From Acorus gramineus (Eukaryota; Streptophyta; Magnoliopsida; Acorales; Acoraceae): a stretch of DNA of 64,000 nt. The stretch is taken from the NCBI GenBank assembly GCA_030737835.1, contig CM060853.1, forward strand, positions 3,821,152-3,885,151, in the 5' to 3' direction. The notes under the pieces are model-generated. The model was not told where the DNA came from. It saw only the letters and a program-made list of their open reading frames with translations, and made no database searches. The position numbers were made by a program, and so were the translations under genes. Position 1 is the first letter of the stretch. Every line of letters starts with the position of its first letter. Shown here one piece after another: positions 23,509-35,914 of the stretch.

Positions 23509-26500
23509 TTAGGCTTCAACCCTCTCAGCATCCTCCAGAAGAATAGTCTTTGTGGGCTTCATCAATAAATCTGTGTGCTCCTGGAATGGTGACTTAGAGA
23601 AGCGCGTCTCCGTCCAGAGATCCGGAGTCAGGAAGCCATAAGTCTTCATCAGGCAGTCAAACGTAGCCTGAAAAAATAAATATGCATATTGATGCAGGTT
23701 AATATGCCAGGTTTATCAATCTCCTCTAGCCTCGCAGTGCGAGAAGCAAACATTAATTCATGAATCGTGAAATATTTTGAGAACAGAGGATCATAGGTAT
23801 AACCCCTGGAAAGAGGTACTAATTTATGTTCATGAAACAAAACATTACCATCAATATATAAAGAATTTATATTAAGGTCTGATAGCCTTCTACCCAAACA
23901 AAAATGTAATAATCAATTAAATTAGACCTAAATAAGAAAACCAGCATCTCTATATTGTATGAATTATGCAATAAACAAATAAAAGAGAAGCGACATTAGA
24001 ATGTGCACATACAAAACGAGTCTACTATTTGCTTCATTATATTTCAAACAAAAAATGTGTCAACAAGGAGAATTGTCTAAAACGAGCCAGACCAAAGGGG
24101 GCACACACCACTGATTTCCATATAGAAGCTAACATAATTTGAGATCCTAATAGACATTATGTAGGATGATCAAACCTCTCTACATTGACTACCTCCATCC
24201 ACGTATCTACTTGGAATATATAGGTTGTCATCACATATTAAATGGTTGGCTTGGTTCTCACAGATTTAAAGAGAAATCCATTGACATGCTCTTGAAATTA
24301 CATCTATTTTACTATTCAGATAACTCTCAGATATTATCACTGTCTATGCAGTGTAATATGTATGTAGATGTTTAAAAAGGGTGTTCTTGTTATTGATGTT
24401 ACTAACTGTACTGATGTAAAATATGAAGCAGCATCAACGATAAACATGTCATGAGACATAAATTCACACTCAAATGGCCACACATCAACTCGCCAAACAA
24501 GTGCAGAACAAAGCCGTCATCGAAGGACCACGAAAATATATTTCTATATAACCATCCGATGAAACCAGACACTGACAACTTCAAATTATATAGACAAGTG
24601 TAGTCAACCAGTCATGCAAGCAACAATGCAATCCAATGGAACTTTCCGATGACCAAAACCAGACAAACTAACATGGAATTAGATGGGTGATTGAAAGAAA
24701 AAGGAATAGCATTTCCTATATCCAATGATGGTGACATCAAGACACGACTATATACCAACTCCCATATAAAAACCCAAAACAAAAATATAAAAGATGGAGG
24801 TATCAGAAAAAAGAAACTAAAATAGTGGAAAATACCAACCACAAACAGATAAGACTTGATATCCCAACCATTTATAAATTATAAATCAAGAAATGGAGCC
24901 AGGAAAAAAAGGAAAACATATTAAATATCTTTATAAACTCATGAAAGTGAGATATTATAATCAAGTTCAACAGATTAATGCAACCAGAATTTCTCATGTA
25001 GGATCATAATATTCAAATGCTTATCTAAAAGCCATACCAAATTTTGTTAGAATCTATGTTCAATAAAATCAAACATGCAATTAGATGGGTGATTGAAAGA
25101 AAAAGGAATAGCATTTCCTATTTCCAATGATGACCACAAGAAATGACTATATACCAACTTTCGTATGACAACCCAAAAGAAACTAAATAAAAAAGATGGA
25201 GGTATCAGATCAAAGAAACTTATGAAGTGGAAAATAACAATCACAAACAGAGAAGACTTGATATCCCAACCATTTATTTATTTTAAATCAAGATATGGAG
25301 CCAAAAAACAAAGGAAAACAACTTAAATATCTTTATAAACTGAAAGTGCAATCTTATAATGAAGTTCAACAGATCAATCATCAATGCAACCAGAATTTCT
25401 CATGTTGGTCATGATATTCAAATTTTTATTTAAAAGCCATACCAAATTTGGTCAAAATCCTACGTTTAATAAAATTGAACAATAAAGAAATCATACAATC
25501 CAAATACTAAATCTGGTTATCAAACATATGAAGGGCCTAGCCAATGAAATATAGTAATCCAGTTCTCAATAAGTAAAGACTAGAATCTGCAGGGCTTTAT
25601 AAAAAATAAATAATAAAATTGAACAATAAAGAAATCATACAATCCAAATACTAAATCTGGTTATCAAACATATGAAGGGCCTAGCCAATGAAATATAGTA
25701 ATCCAGTTCTCAATAAGTAAAGACTAGAATCTGCAGGGCTTTATCAAAAATAAATAAAATAAAATAAAAAACATAAGTAAACAATTTAAAAATATCAAAT
25801 GTAATTCTGCAATCAAATGTCTCAAATCCAAATCAGGAACAATCTTCATTCAGGTGATACAATAAAGAAACATTGCCCTAATCCAAGACTATGATAGAAT
25901 TTTTAGCAGAAAAAAATTATCACCAGATCAATCTATAAAAGTCATCAATTTCTCATTTTCCTCTATTCCATGGATGCCATATAACAAACACAATATAGAT
26001 GAATACCAAAAGCATAAAAGTTCAATATATCATTAACTAGCTTCAAATTCTATCACCATAACATGATTCAATATCAGAAAAATACAACAAAAACAAACTA
26101 CATCAGCAAACATATCATGACCCAAATCCATTTACCATTGGAGAAACAACCCATTTGTTGCAAGTTGCAACCAGCACAAAAACCTGACTCTGCTACTTCC
26201 ATCATTATTAACAATTAATATAAAGATTTCTACACCATTAAAAAAGGACCAACCAAGAATACCACACGCCCAGAAACAAACCATGAACATAAGAAAATCC
26301 AAACATTCCCCCCACAATATCTTTATAGTCTTACCCACATGTCATGCATTCTTAAACCCACAAAGAAATGACATTTATCATCATTTCAATTAATTCAGTA
26401 ACAGTTAGGACAACAATATGATTCAAAATGAAAATTTTGTTTATATATATATATATATATTGCATGTATATGCGTGTGTTATTATATAAGCATATCAAAT

Positions 26501-27371
26501 GATTCAATTCCAAAAAAAGAGATCTACCACTCACCACTCTCAAACCTAAACCCAACAAAAAACCACATAAAATCATATATAAAAAAAATGATAACACAGA
26601 GCAAATAAAACCCTATAGAAACAGAATCCCAAATACTCATCACCAACAAATCAATCTACCTATCATAAATAAACCAATCCACATTCCACAGAACAAACAT
26701 TATACCTTCACAAAGTTCCCAAGTGTCTTGGTCGACCCACGCGAAGAAGTGAACACGTCCTCGATCCCTGCGAACTGCAGCACCTTCTTTGGCACCCTCG
26801 CCGCCACGATCCCAGATCCACGCGGGGCTGGGACCATCCGCACCGTCACGGACCCGCACTTCCCGGTGACCTTACACGGCACGGTGTGGGGCTGCCCGAT
26901 CTTGTTCCCCCAGTACCCCCTCCTCACCGGCACCACCGAGAGCTTCGCAAGAATGATCGCCCCCCTGATCGCCGTCGCCACCTCCTTCGAGCACTTCACG
27001 CCGAGCCCGACATGGCCTTTGCCATCTCCGACGACGACGAAGGCCTTGAACCGGGTCCTCTGCCCGGCCCGCGTCTGCTTCTGGACCGGCATGATCTTCA
27101 TCACCTCGTCTTTGAGACCGCCGCAGATCGTCTCCACGATCTGGTGCTCCTTCACCGGGAGCGAGTGGAGGTAGATGTGCTCCATGGTTTTGATCACTTC
27201 TTCCTTCACGAGGCGGCCGAGCTTCGTCACCGGGACCCACTTCTGCTCTTCCTCTCGGCGGCCGCCGCGACGACCTCCACGACCGCCGCGATCACCTCGT
27301 CCACCGCGACCTCCACGACCGCCAAAACCACGGCCGAACCCTCCACGATCTCCTCCGCCTCTCTCTGCCAT
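23509..27371 (-). CDS. RPS2: 40S ribosomal protein S2 (uS5)
   Basis: Component of the small cytosolic ribosomal subunit near the mRNA entry channel, important for decoding fidelity. Two coding exons on the minus strand: 27371-26706 (222 codons, ending LGNFVK) and 23667-23509 (starting [18 protein letters not shown]), joined in phase 0 by a 3038-bp GT-AG intron. The product is 274 residues, typical for plant S2. Residues 1-40 are an RGG-rich tail, the S5 RNA-binding domain is about 86-150 ([33 protein letters not shown]), and the S5 C-terminal domain follows ([34 protein letters not shown]). The start codon is preceded by an A-rich leader, a telo-box and a TATA box. The first exon is GC-rich in contrast to its AT-rich intron, which contains two tandem duplications. 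Long open frames on the opposite strand of exon 1 are shadows. Confidence 0.96.
24677..25480. repeat. 402-bp tandem duplication in the RPS2 intron
   Basis: AATTAGATGGGTGATTGAAA starts at 24677 and again at 25079, and the similarity continues through CAACAGATTAATGCAACCAG-type text to about 25480. The copies differ by scattered substitutions and small gaps, so the duplication is not recent. Confidence 0.85.
25471..25758. repeat. 144-bp tandem duplication in the RPS2 intron
   Basis: AAAATTGAACAATAAAGAAA begins at 25471 and at 25615. The two 144-base units, each ending in GAATCTGCAGGGCTTTAT, look essentially identical, pointing to a recent event or an assembly duplication. Confidence 0.9.
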
Positions 27372-27420
27372 CTTTTTTTTTTTTTGTGGTGGTGGTGGAG
27401 ATCGAGCTCGCGCTTTTCTT

Positions 27421-27435
27421 CTAGGGTTAGGGTTT
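27421..27435 (-). promoter_or_regulatory. Telo-box in the RPS2 leader
   Basis: On the minus strand AAACCCTAACCCTAG lies about 50-65 bases upstream of the start codon. Telo-boxes are characteristic of plant ribosomal-protein genes and help coordinate their expression in dividing cells. Confidence 0.75.
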
Positions 27436-27470
27436 TGTTGTGGGAGGTGACGGAGGAGAATATGTGGACT

Positions 27471-27477
27471 TTATATA
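27471..27477 (-). promoter_or_regulatory. TATA box of RPS2
   Basis: TATATAA on the minus strand (in CCCTATATAAAGTCC), about 100 bases upstream of the start codon and 35-50 bases upstream of the telo-box. Confidence 0.65.
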
Positions 27478-27559
27478 GGGGAAGGGTTGAAGCTATCTGA
27501 AGCTATCTTTAATCGTAACCGTTTAATATTTTTTCACTTAATCTACACCGTTGGTGAGT

Positions 27560-27790
27560 TAGTTGCGATTTCTTTATAGATATTACATGAACTGAGGACA
27601 TTATTCGCTCAGTTCATTTTGTTATTTGAATTACCCAACCTATAAATCACACGGTTAATTCCATTATTTCATTGGATTCTGTCAACTATTTAATAAAATA
27701 TGAAATCTTAAGTATCATTAGTATCCAATAAGAGATACAGTTTAATTCTATAAGATATGTAATTTGATTTATATATTATACAATTTGATA
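27560..27790. mobile_element. Decayed relative of the MITE at 8442
   Basis: CAACTATTTAATAAAATATG and AAGTATCATTAGTATCCAAT closely match the central part of the element at 8442-8756 (CAACTATTGGATAAAATATG, AAGTATCATCAGTATCTAAT). The arms have decayed and no target duplication is visible. It lies about 200 bases upstream of the RPS2 start. Confidence 0.55.
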
Positions 27791-28032
27791 TTAATGAAAT
27801 TGATCAGGATGATTTGAATATAATAATTGATTTATCAGGATGATTTTATTTATACAATTAGGATGTGATTTGTTTAATTAGTTTAAATATTACTAGTTTA
27901 TGCATGTGTACTATTTCAGGTTATATAACGATAATAAAAAATAAAAAATTATTAAATAAATCAACTTGATTTGTGTGACTTGTAAGTTTGTTATGATATT
28001 ACAAATGAAAAGAGATTGAGATTTTATGAATA

Positions 28033-30907
28033 CTAGTTAATGCACACGTGCGATGCATTAGAATTATTATGAACATTATTTGAAATTATTATTTTTTAAT
28101 TAAGGATTGAAGTTAATATTATATTGTTAATATATACATATATAATATAAATATGCAAATGTATGTCTTATAAGCGAAAAAACAATTTGAATAAATGAAA
28201 GAGTTCAATAGATATATAATATAAATAATCGTGATATAAAAATAAAATGTTAATATAAATTTGTCTCATGCAATTAAAGTAATAAAGAATATCAAGACAT
28301 TTCTATTTTTATGCTCATAACAATATTAATAAATGAATATATGTAAACATAAATATAAATATTATTTGTGATATTAATTTGTTTTCGTTATTAGAATATG
28401 TGTTAAAATCATATCTTGAATAAAAACATAAATATAAATATTATAATATTAATAACATAAATTTAAATTCATTATGAGCAATTCAAAAACAGATCTCGGA
28501 TCAATTGATAAATTTAAATTCATTATATCATATATTCATCTAAAAAAAAATTAATTAAATTTATATGTTTAAATTTGAATTCCTAAATTTCACATATAAT
28601 TTTAATTTTTTCAAATATAAAATAAAATTAATGATATAATTTTAAACAAAAATAATTTTGTATTTGGAACTTAGATTAAAGATATAAGATACAAATATTT
28701 TTTTGTACAATTATTTAAATCAATTTTAACAAATGGATGTATATTTTGAAATATCTATGTTTAAGAAAATTTAAATAATATCAATTACCATTTAAAAATT
28801 AATTTATTTTTCCGTAATTTAATAATTTAAAATTAAAATTTTTCATCTATTTTAATTTATCCATATGAAAATCTAAAAATATATTATTTATCTTGAATCA
28901 TAATTTTCTCTTTAAGTTTAATTTAAACTTATTCAATACAAATAATATTAAAATTATCTATCTAAATTAAATTATCTATCTTAACATACTAATCTTATTT
29001 ATTTTAATTTAATATATGCATGTATTTTATAATATATTATTTTATATTATCAATTTAAATTAATTTTTTGTATTTTTATCAATTAATCCATATCTTACTA
29101 ATCATATATTGTCTCCATTTCTTAATATTTAAATTTTTATTTATTTAAATATTATTAATCCATATCTCATTTTTCCATATGTTAATATAAAATTTATCTC
29201 AATTTCATTTTATTAATCCATATCTAATTTTTTTAATTTAAATCTATCTTATAACATACTATTTATCCATACTTTTTCAATTTTGAATATGTAGTTATAT
29301 CAGTTTTAAGTTACATATTTGATAAAATATCTTATAATATCAGTTTTACTTAATTATCTTATAATATGTTATTGATCCAAACTTATTATTTTTTATATCA
29401 AATTTTAGATCCATGTCTTATTGATTTTGAGTTACATTTTTTAAATAACTTTTGAAAAGAACTACTTACTCTTCCTGTGTGTTGAATTCATGTAAGCACT
29501 AATCAATTCTCCTAATATTTAAAAATATTCAATCAAACAAAGGATTAAAACTTTTTTATTGTTAAGCAATCCTACTAAAAATATTCAAAAATATTAAAAA
29601 CAAAACACACTCGTCATCCATAAAAACAATCATCTAAAAGCAAATGAAAAAATTAATTTTTTAATTTAATTTTTATTGAAATATAACCACACATAAACCA
29701 AAAATTATAAAAAAAATATAAAAACTAAAATCATTTTCTAAAAAGACAAAGACTTAGAAAAAAGAAATGAAGTGAATAGGTGTGATTTTTATTTTTTATT
29801 GTGGGGGGTAAAATCAGGTCTTCACCCTCCTTGGCCGGATCATCTCCGATCTGGGCTTTTATTGTGGATCCGAGACAATGTTGATGATGAATCTCCTTCA
29901 CGACGTCCAATAGCAGAGCTTCAGCGCCAGTCGCCGTCCTCCTTCTTCGTTCTTCGGATACCTGAAATTCACACCAGTGTGGTGCCAGGTAACGCACCTT
30001 TGACGCTCAAGTCAGTCGTCTTCCTCGGGCAGAAGAAGAAGAACTTAGAATTCTTAAGGACTAATAAGTGAGAGAGAGTCTTGGCATACCATGAGAGGGA
30101 GATGAAGTCCTTCTTTTATACAATGAGAGGGGCGTGCCGAGGTTAGCCTTGCAAAGTGACTATATCAGAAAATGGAATCTCCGCGTGGCCTCTGAATCCG
30201 TGGACATGTGTCACCTAGGGATCATAACCCTATAACTGTTTTTCTAACACCCTGTCCTTTTCCAGTATTAGGGAATATTCCCCTTATTAACCGTCACTAG
30301 GCGTATGACCGACCTGTATTTCAGTCCGGGCATTACGTCCTGGATGGACTGCCCCTTAAGTCGTGCATTGTTCAATGTCCGTTCTTACTTGGTCAAACTC
30401 TAGTCAACCATTCTTTGGTGCATGTCCGATTTAACCTAGTCGGGCATAGCCTTATGTCTGACTTAGCCTGGTCGGGCATAATAATTTGCTCGACCTGTCG
30501 GGCAAAGTGGGCCCGATGAGGCCGTGGGGGAATTTTGACCCATGGGCTTTCTTACCCCGAATTCCTCTTTTATCATTATGGGCTAATCCTTGCTTAATTC
30601 CTGTACCCACACAATCTTATCCCCTATTCGGCTTTCCGATGAATTTGGTCTCCTACAATTATGATATTTATTAAATAAAATCTAGTAAAATCTGATAAGA
30701 TTTGTTAGTTGATTAACCAAAAAATACTCATTTGTTTAGCAAATCGTATTTTATGAGATAAAATCTAATTTGTGAGATAAAATCTATCATATTAAAAATA
30801 TAGATAAGAATATTTTATGGATATAGTTGCATTTTTAATTAATTTTAAAGGGGTAAAACCGGCTAAAATGTTTCCCCTTCAACTCGTACTTTTTATAGTA
30901 GTATAGA
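28033..30907 (-). mobile_element. Helitron, minus strand, interrupted by a solo LTR
   Basis: Read on the minus strand, the element starts TCTATACTACTATAAAAAG at 30907 with an A just outside, and ends GCATCGCACGTGTGCATTAA then CTAG at 28033 with a T outside. TC at the 5' end, a hairpin (TAATGCA...TGCATTA) before a terminal CTAG, and insertion between A and T are Helitron hallmarks. The interior is AT-rich without Rep/helicase, so it is non-autonomous, about 2.0 kb without the inserted LTR. A decayed similar terminus lies at 27891-27910. Confidence 0.6.
29800..30657 (-). mobile_element. Solo LTR (gypsy type) nested in the Helitron
   Basis: On the minus strand it runs from TGTAGGAGACC (30657) to ACCCCCCACA (29800). 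A TATA box (TTGTATAAAAGAAGG) near 30120 is followed by CTCTCTCTCACTT and GACTTGAGCGTCAAAGG, a pattern common in R/U5 of plant gypsy LTRs. The flanks TTTAT and ATTAT agree at four of five bases. No internal domain is present, so two LTRs probably recombined to leave one. Confidence 0.6.
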
Positions 30908-30934
30908 TATATATATACGGGCATGGCAGATTTC

Positions 30935-32025
30935 CCGGACTGGTTGGGACACTTCGGGCATTTGGAAGGGAATTATGGCTGGGTGGGAGGAGTTTGAGAT
31001 GGCAACCCGGTGGGAGTTAGGTTTGGGGATCGGATCTGTTTTTGGACTGATCGATGGATCGGGGAGGGGCCGCTGTGCGTAAGGTTTCCTTTAATTTTCA
31101 GGATCATAGTGGAGACCGATGCGCTGGCGTCTAGGTTCTGAAGGGTGAGAGGGGAGACTGGATATTGGGAAGTGTTGGTTAGACGAAATTTAAGCGATAA
31201 TGAAGTTGATGAATACTTGCAGTTGTTTGAGGAAATCCATGGCGTGAAGGTGGAGGCCACCAGAAGTGACAAGATTATCTGGGCACCAAAACTGGTTGAT
31301 GGCTTCATGAGAGACCAGGTAGTCCTTTGATGGCACAAATGCATAAGAAGGTTTGGGGGTGTAGAATCCTTTTCAAGGTAAAGGCCTTTCTTTGGACATT
31401 GTTTCAGGAGAAGGTCTTCACTGAATCATTCATCTCTCGATGGTCTCTGGATGTGGATATGAGGTGTGCGCCGTGGGGGTAGTGGAGGAGACTCCAACCA
31501 CCTGCATCTCTCGATGGTCTCCGGAGGTGGATATGAGGTGTGCGGGGTGGCGAAGGAGACTCCAACCCACTGTTCATCCTATGTCATGTGGTTCAGCAGG
31601 TTTGGAGGTGGCTCTCGATGGCAGGGGGGATGGGGCCTACTTTCAGTTCCTTCGAGGAGTTAATGAGTTATGGTTGGCGAGAAGGCGTCTCTGCAACCCA
31701 GGAGACAAGAGTGTGTGGGCTTAGTTTTCTCATATTTTGTTCCCTGCAGTCTTGTGGTCTGTATGGTTGATAAGGAACCATTGTGTTTTCAGGGGGAGCA
31801 TCCCCTATGCTGAAAACATTTGAGACTATGTGATTAGGATGGTAACTGAGTGAGGCGTTTCCTGCGTTGGTGTAAAGTCAGTCGGTTTGGTTAATGGGTT
31901 TCTCAGGGTTCATGAGTGATTTCTTGTAATCTTTGTTTTTGGGGAGTTCTAGTCCCTCATAGTGATCTCTTTTGCGAATGAGTGTAGCTACCTAGTCGTT
32001 TTGCAGTCTGTTTTGTAGCCTCATA
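30935..32025 (+). mobile_element. LINE ORF2 C-terminal remnant
   Basis: Frames at 30950-31330 read GDRICFWTDRWIGEGPLC, then WEVLVRRNLSDNEVDEYLQL and SDKIIWAPK, followed near 31340 by KVWGCRILFKVKAFLWTLF. This order (W.D.W, rR.L...E, D...W, zf-RVT-like helix) is typical of the region after the reverse transcriptase in plant LINEs. Frame breaks and a partly duplicated stretch (ATCTCTCGATGGTCTC near 31432 and 31507) show it is dead. Confidence 0.75.
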
Positions 32026-32029
32026 CGCT

Positions 32030-32190
32030 ATGATAACGTAATATATACTGCATTATCATAATGTATGAAATTCTATCATGGTATATGACCCAATATTTTT
32101 TTTCATTTTTTCATCATGAAAAAAATACATTAATGTATATCAATATATACTTCATTTTATATAATAACATGCATTTTTTAGTCTATGATT
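32030..32190. repeat. Inverted copy of the 14341 repeat family
   Basis: CGCTATGATAACGTAATATA and ATATACTTCATTTTATATAA match, in reverse, the units at 14400-14870. It sits about 140 bases upstream of the TAB2 start and may overlap its promoter. Confidence 0.6.
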
Positions 32191-32327
32191 TAAAAAGAAA
32201 AAATAAAAACATGATAATCCATTCTTAACCGTCACCAACGGATATTCACTCTCCCTCTCTGGATAACGTCTATCTCTCTCTTGTTCTTCTTATTCTTCTT
32301 CTCTTCCTCCTCCTCCTTCTCTCTCCA

Positions 32328-35300
32328 ATGGCGAGTCTAAGCTTCAATTCAACAAGAATCACAAACCCAACAACCCAATCTTGCAAACCCAATCGTCTCT
32401 CCCGACCCACCACCACCACCTTCCCCTCCCACGCTCTCTCCATCAAGAACCCATTCAAACGACCCACTCTGGCCTCCAATTCGGTCTTCGAGAGCCCCCA
32501 ACCCGTCTCGGCCCCGCCCGAAGACGATGACGAAGAAGAAGACGAAGACGAAGATGACCCGACCGCTGAGCTCTGCTTCTTCGACCCGGGCGCGGACCCG
32601 GAGGTGGTGAAGGAGTGGGAGATGGACTTCTGCTCCAGGCCGATCCTCGACGCGAGGGGGAAGAAGGTCTGGGAACTCGTCGTATGCGACAAGAGCCTGT
32701 CCCTCCAGTACACCAAGTACTTCCCGAACAACATCATCAACAGTGTCACGTTGAGGGAGGCGATCGTGTCAATTGTCGATGCGTTGGGGGTGCCTTTGCC
32801 CGAAAAGATTCGGTTTTTCAGGTTGGGGTTTGGTTTGTTGTGCGTTTCTCTTTTTGCTTGGGTACTTGTTTTTTGAGGTTATGGTGTTTGAATGAATGCT
32901 AGAGTGAGTAGATTGATAAATTTCGGTTTGATAGAATAGGAATGGTTGTTGAGATTGGGTTTGGTTGTATGGATAAGGGGCCAAGTGAAGTTATTCTAGA
33001 TTTACCCAGAATAACTTTTTTGGCCACATTTGATTAGGGGATAAGTAGCAGGGTAAGTGGTTATAAATAAAACAGGGATAAATTGCAGACAATTGCCCTG
33101 ATTTTGAATTGGAAAATGATTTTTTTGGTTACGCGTTAAGGCTAGAATAACATTTATACCCTTTTTTGTTCTTATTTTCAGAAACATGAAAAAATCAATA
33201 GACTTGTTTATCTCCTTAAATTAAGATAAATTATGTTTAATATCTTATCTCATTCCTAAACTAGGCCTTGGGTTATATCTAGGGAAGAGACCAAGTTGAA
33301 CAAGAGCAAGGTTTATCCCTATTCCTATTCTTGTTCTAGGTTTATTCCTGGACCAAAAGGGGGAATATAATGTAGGTCGATTAGTAGGAAACATTGTTAG
33401 AATTTAGAAGGTGGACTATTCAGTTGGGCTAATAATGGATTTATGCTAAGATATGGTGTGTGATGTAGCCCAAGTTAATGAGGTTTGGAATTGCTTTTCT
33501 AATCGTATTTTTGTTAAAAAAATTTAAATGAACAGGTCCCAGATGCAAACAATTATCACTAGAGCATGCACAGAGCTCAGCATTCAACCTGTTCCAAGCA
33601 AGAGGGTATGTAATTTTGCATCTAGACTTATTTTTTTAATATTGTGTGTGTACAATGGAGGGCGATTATAGTTGTGTCAGTAGTCTTTAGTGAAGCAAGT
33701 AGAATTCAGGAATTATGCGTTGTGACAGAATTAATAAGGGTATATGAAACTTTGGAGGAAGGTTCAAAATCCCGATAAACCTTCACTGGAAAAGAAAAGG
33801 AATATTGTTATGTGGTTGTATTTTCTTATTGCGCTATATTCTTTGTCAGATGGAAAATGAAGGTGAATGGGTAATAATTTACAAACAGAATGAATTTTCG
33901 TATTTTAGCCGCAGGAAATTTATTAGAAACTATTACTTACCTACACATTGTCAGTCACATGAGATATGTGGATATCAAAGAAATCCTGCCCTCCCCAGAC
34001 CTCACTGCTGGGAAACAGGAGAAATGGAAGAAATACAGATTCACGAGTCATAGACAAATAAAAATTTAGCCTATTTTCTATACTCATGATCTGGAGATAA
34101 AAGTGAATATTTTAACAACTTTATTATTCTGATATGATAATAATACAATACAACATCAATCAGTAGAGAGATGTTATGTTGTTTTCTACTATCTACTGAC
34201 TTTCAGAATTATGAAAAAAAAAAGAAGTAAAATTCAGTTATCCATCAATGTTTCTTTATGACAATTAGAGTACAACTGAATTTTATAGTTCTTGAGCATG
34301 AGATGATGTCAGACGCAACACAAATTTATTGCTCAGTGAAATGTTCACTTTATTATTCCAGTGTGTATCACTTCTACTATGGCTGGAAGAACGGTATGAG
34401 ACTGTGTATACCCGTCACCCTGGTTTTCAAAAAGGATCTAAGCCACTTATGGCATTAGATAATCCATTCCCAATGGAACTCCCTGAGAACCTTGTCGGAG
34501 AGAAGTGGGCTTTTGTTCAGTTACCCTACACAGGTATGTTCAACTTCTGCTTTTGTTTTGATCTTCCACATTTATGCTTATGCATTATGTTTGGACAGTT
34601 TTTATCAAATTTATGATCTGATTACACCGAAAAACATGTCAAACCATGATATTTATGTTATCTTATTCACTGAAAAACATTTCACCAATTCAATCTAAGA
34701 ATAACAAATGATAGGTTTGACCCTGTATGGCCTCTTCGTGTGGCCGAGCCTGCCTTCAATTGAGATCATATGCATCACACAATTATGACATTTAGAAATG
34801 GTGATTTTACAGTAAAGTTCTCGCAATCCCCAGCTGCTTATTATGACAAGATACTTCATACTATGCCAAGCATCCTCAAAGTTTGTTTTAACTTTGAATT
34901 ATTATTTTCAGCTGTTCAAGAAGAGATCTCTTCATTGGAGAGTCGGTACGCGTTTGGAGGAAATCTAGACCTGGATCTTCTGGGTCTCGAAATCGATGAT
35001 GATACATTGGTCCCAGGGCTTGCAGTTGCATCTTCGCGTGCTAAACCTCTAGCAGGTACTTATATCAGTAAAAAAAAATACACTCATTACACTATAAGAA
35101 GTGCAAAAATAGTAGAGCACTACCTTTAGGAATGTTTTGGTAAGGGGATGAGTAATGAGATAATCATATTTGCTAAAAAAGACAATTGTTCTGATTTTGA
35201 ATAAAAAATGGAGATTTTATTTTTTTGCATAAAGGGTAAAACGACATTTATCCCCTCTATTTATTACAAATTTGATATACTTTTTATCCTCTAGATTGGG

Positions 35301-35914
35301 ATATTATATCCTTAAAATCTCACCTCTGTCAACTAGACCTTAAGTATACACTGATCATACTCATCTGACAATACTTTTTATTCTTGTTTTGCAAATAATA
35401 AAAAATGTTTTTTATAGTGTTGATATGCTCAGTCATCCCTACAGTCTCCACTCTCGGCCCCTAACCTATTATATACTTCCCTTAACATAAATATGCTAAG
35501 TTGAGCTAGTATATACTAAAGATCCTAGAAATTTTTTTTTGAAGAAGATTGCATTCAATTCATTAAACTACATGCTTTATTTTTATAAAAAAAGGTATGC
35601 ATTTCATTAATATGTACCTGTCATTTCCTCTTTTTTCTTTCCTACATTGGTCAGCATGGATGAATGGTTTGGAGGTCTGTTCAATGGAGGTGGACGTGTC
35701 GCGCGCGTGCCTGATCCTCTCTGTCGGGGTGTCAACGAGGTATGTGTATGCGACATACAAGAAGAACGCGATGACAACGCGCGAGGCAGAGGCGTGGGAG
35801 GCGGCGAAGAAGGCGTGTGGTGGCCTGCACTTCCTAGCCATACAGGAGAACCTGGATTCAGATGACTGTGTGGGGTTCTGGCTCTTATTGGATTTGCCAC
35901 CACCCAGTGTCTGA
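32328..35914 (+). CDS. TAB2: TAB2 homolog (ATAB2), chloroplast RNA-binding translation factor
   Basis: Nuclear-encoded factor that binds chloroplast mRNAs (psaB and others) and promotes synthesis of photosystem reaction-centre proteins. Five coding exons: 32328-32821, 33536-33605, 34362-34533, 34912-35055, 35655-35914; every junction is GT-AG and in frame, giving 379 residues. Residues 1 to about 55 are rich in S, T and R and acyclic in charge, as expected for a transit peptide. An acidic run ([12 protein letters not shown]) at about 65-77 precedes the TAB2 family domain. Signature stretches are [73 protein letters not shown], and the end [20 protein letters not shown]. The leader 32222-32327 is CT-rich. 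Introns 1 and 4 each carry a copy of the same MITE. Confidence 0.95.
33023..33267. mobile_element. PIF/Harbinger-like MITE in TAB2 intron 1
   Basis: Flanked by TTG (33020-33022 and 33268-33270). The left end GCCACATTTGATTAGGGGAT and the right end, read on the minus strand, GGCCTAGTTTAGGAATG are imperfect inverted repeats. The interior shares text with the element in intron 4 (TGATTTTGAAT, ACATTTATACCC). Confidence 0.5.
35129..35339. mobile_element. PIF/Harbinger-like MITE in TAB2 intron 4
   Basis: Flanked by TTA (35126-35128 and 35340-35342). The ends GGAATGTTTTGGTAAGGGG and, on the minus strand, GGTCTAGTTGACAGAGG are weakly inverted. It shares TTCTGATTTTGAAT, AAGGGTAAAACGACATTTAT and other words with the element in intron 1. 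Confidence 0.5.

Noticed and set aside
26728-27500. Long plus-strand frames opposite RPS2 exon 1
   Set aside because: Antisense shadows of a GC-rich coding exon; the minus strand encodes a clear ribosomal protein.
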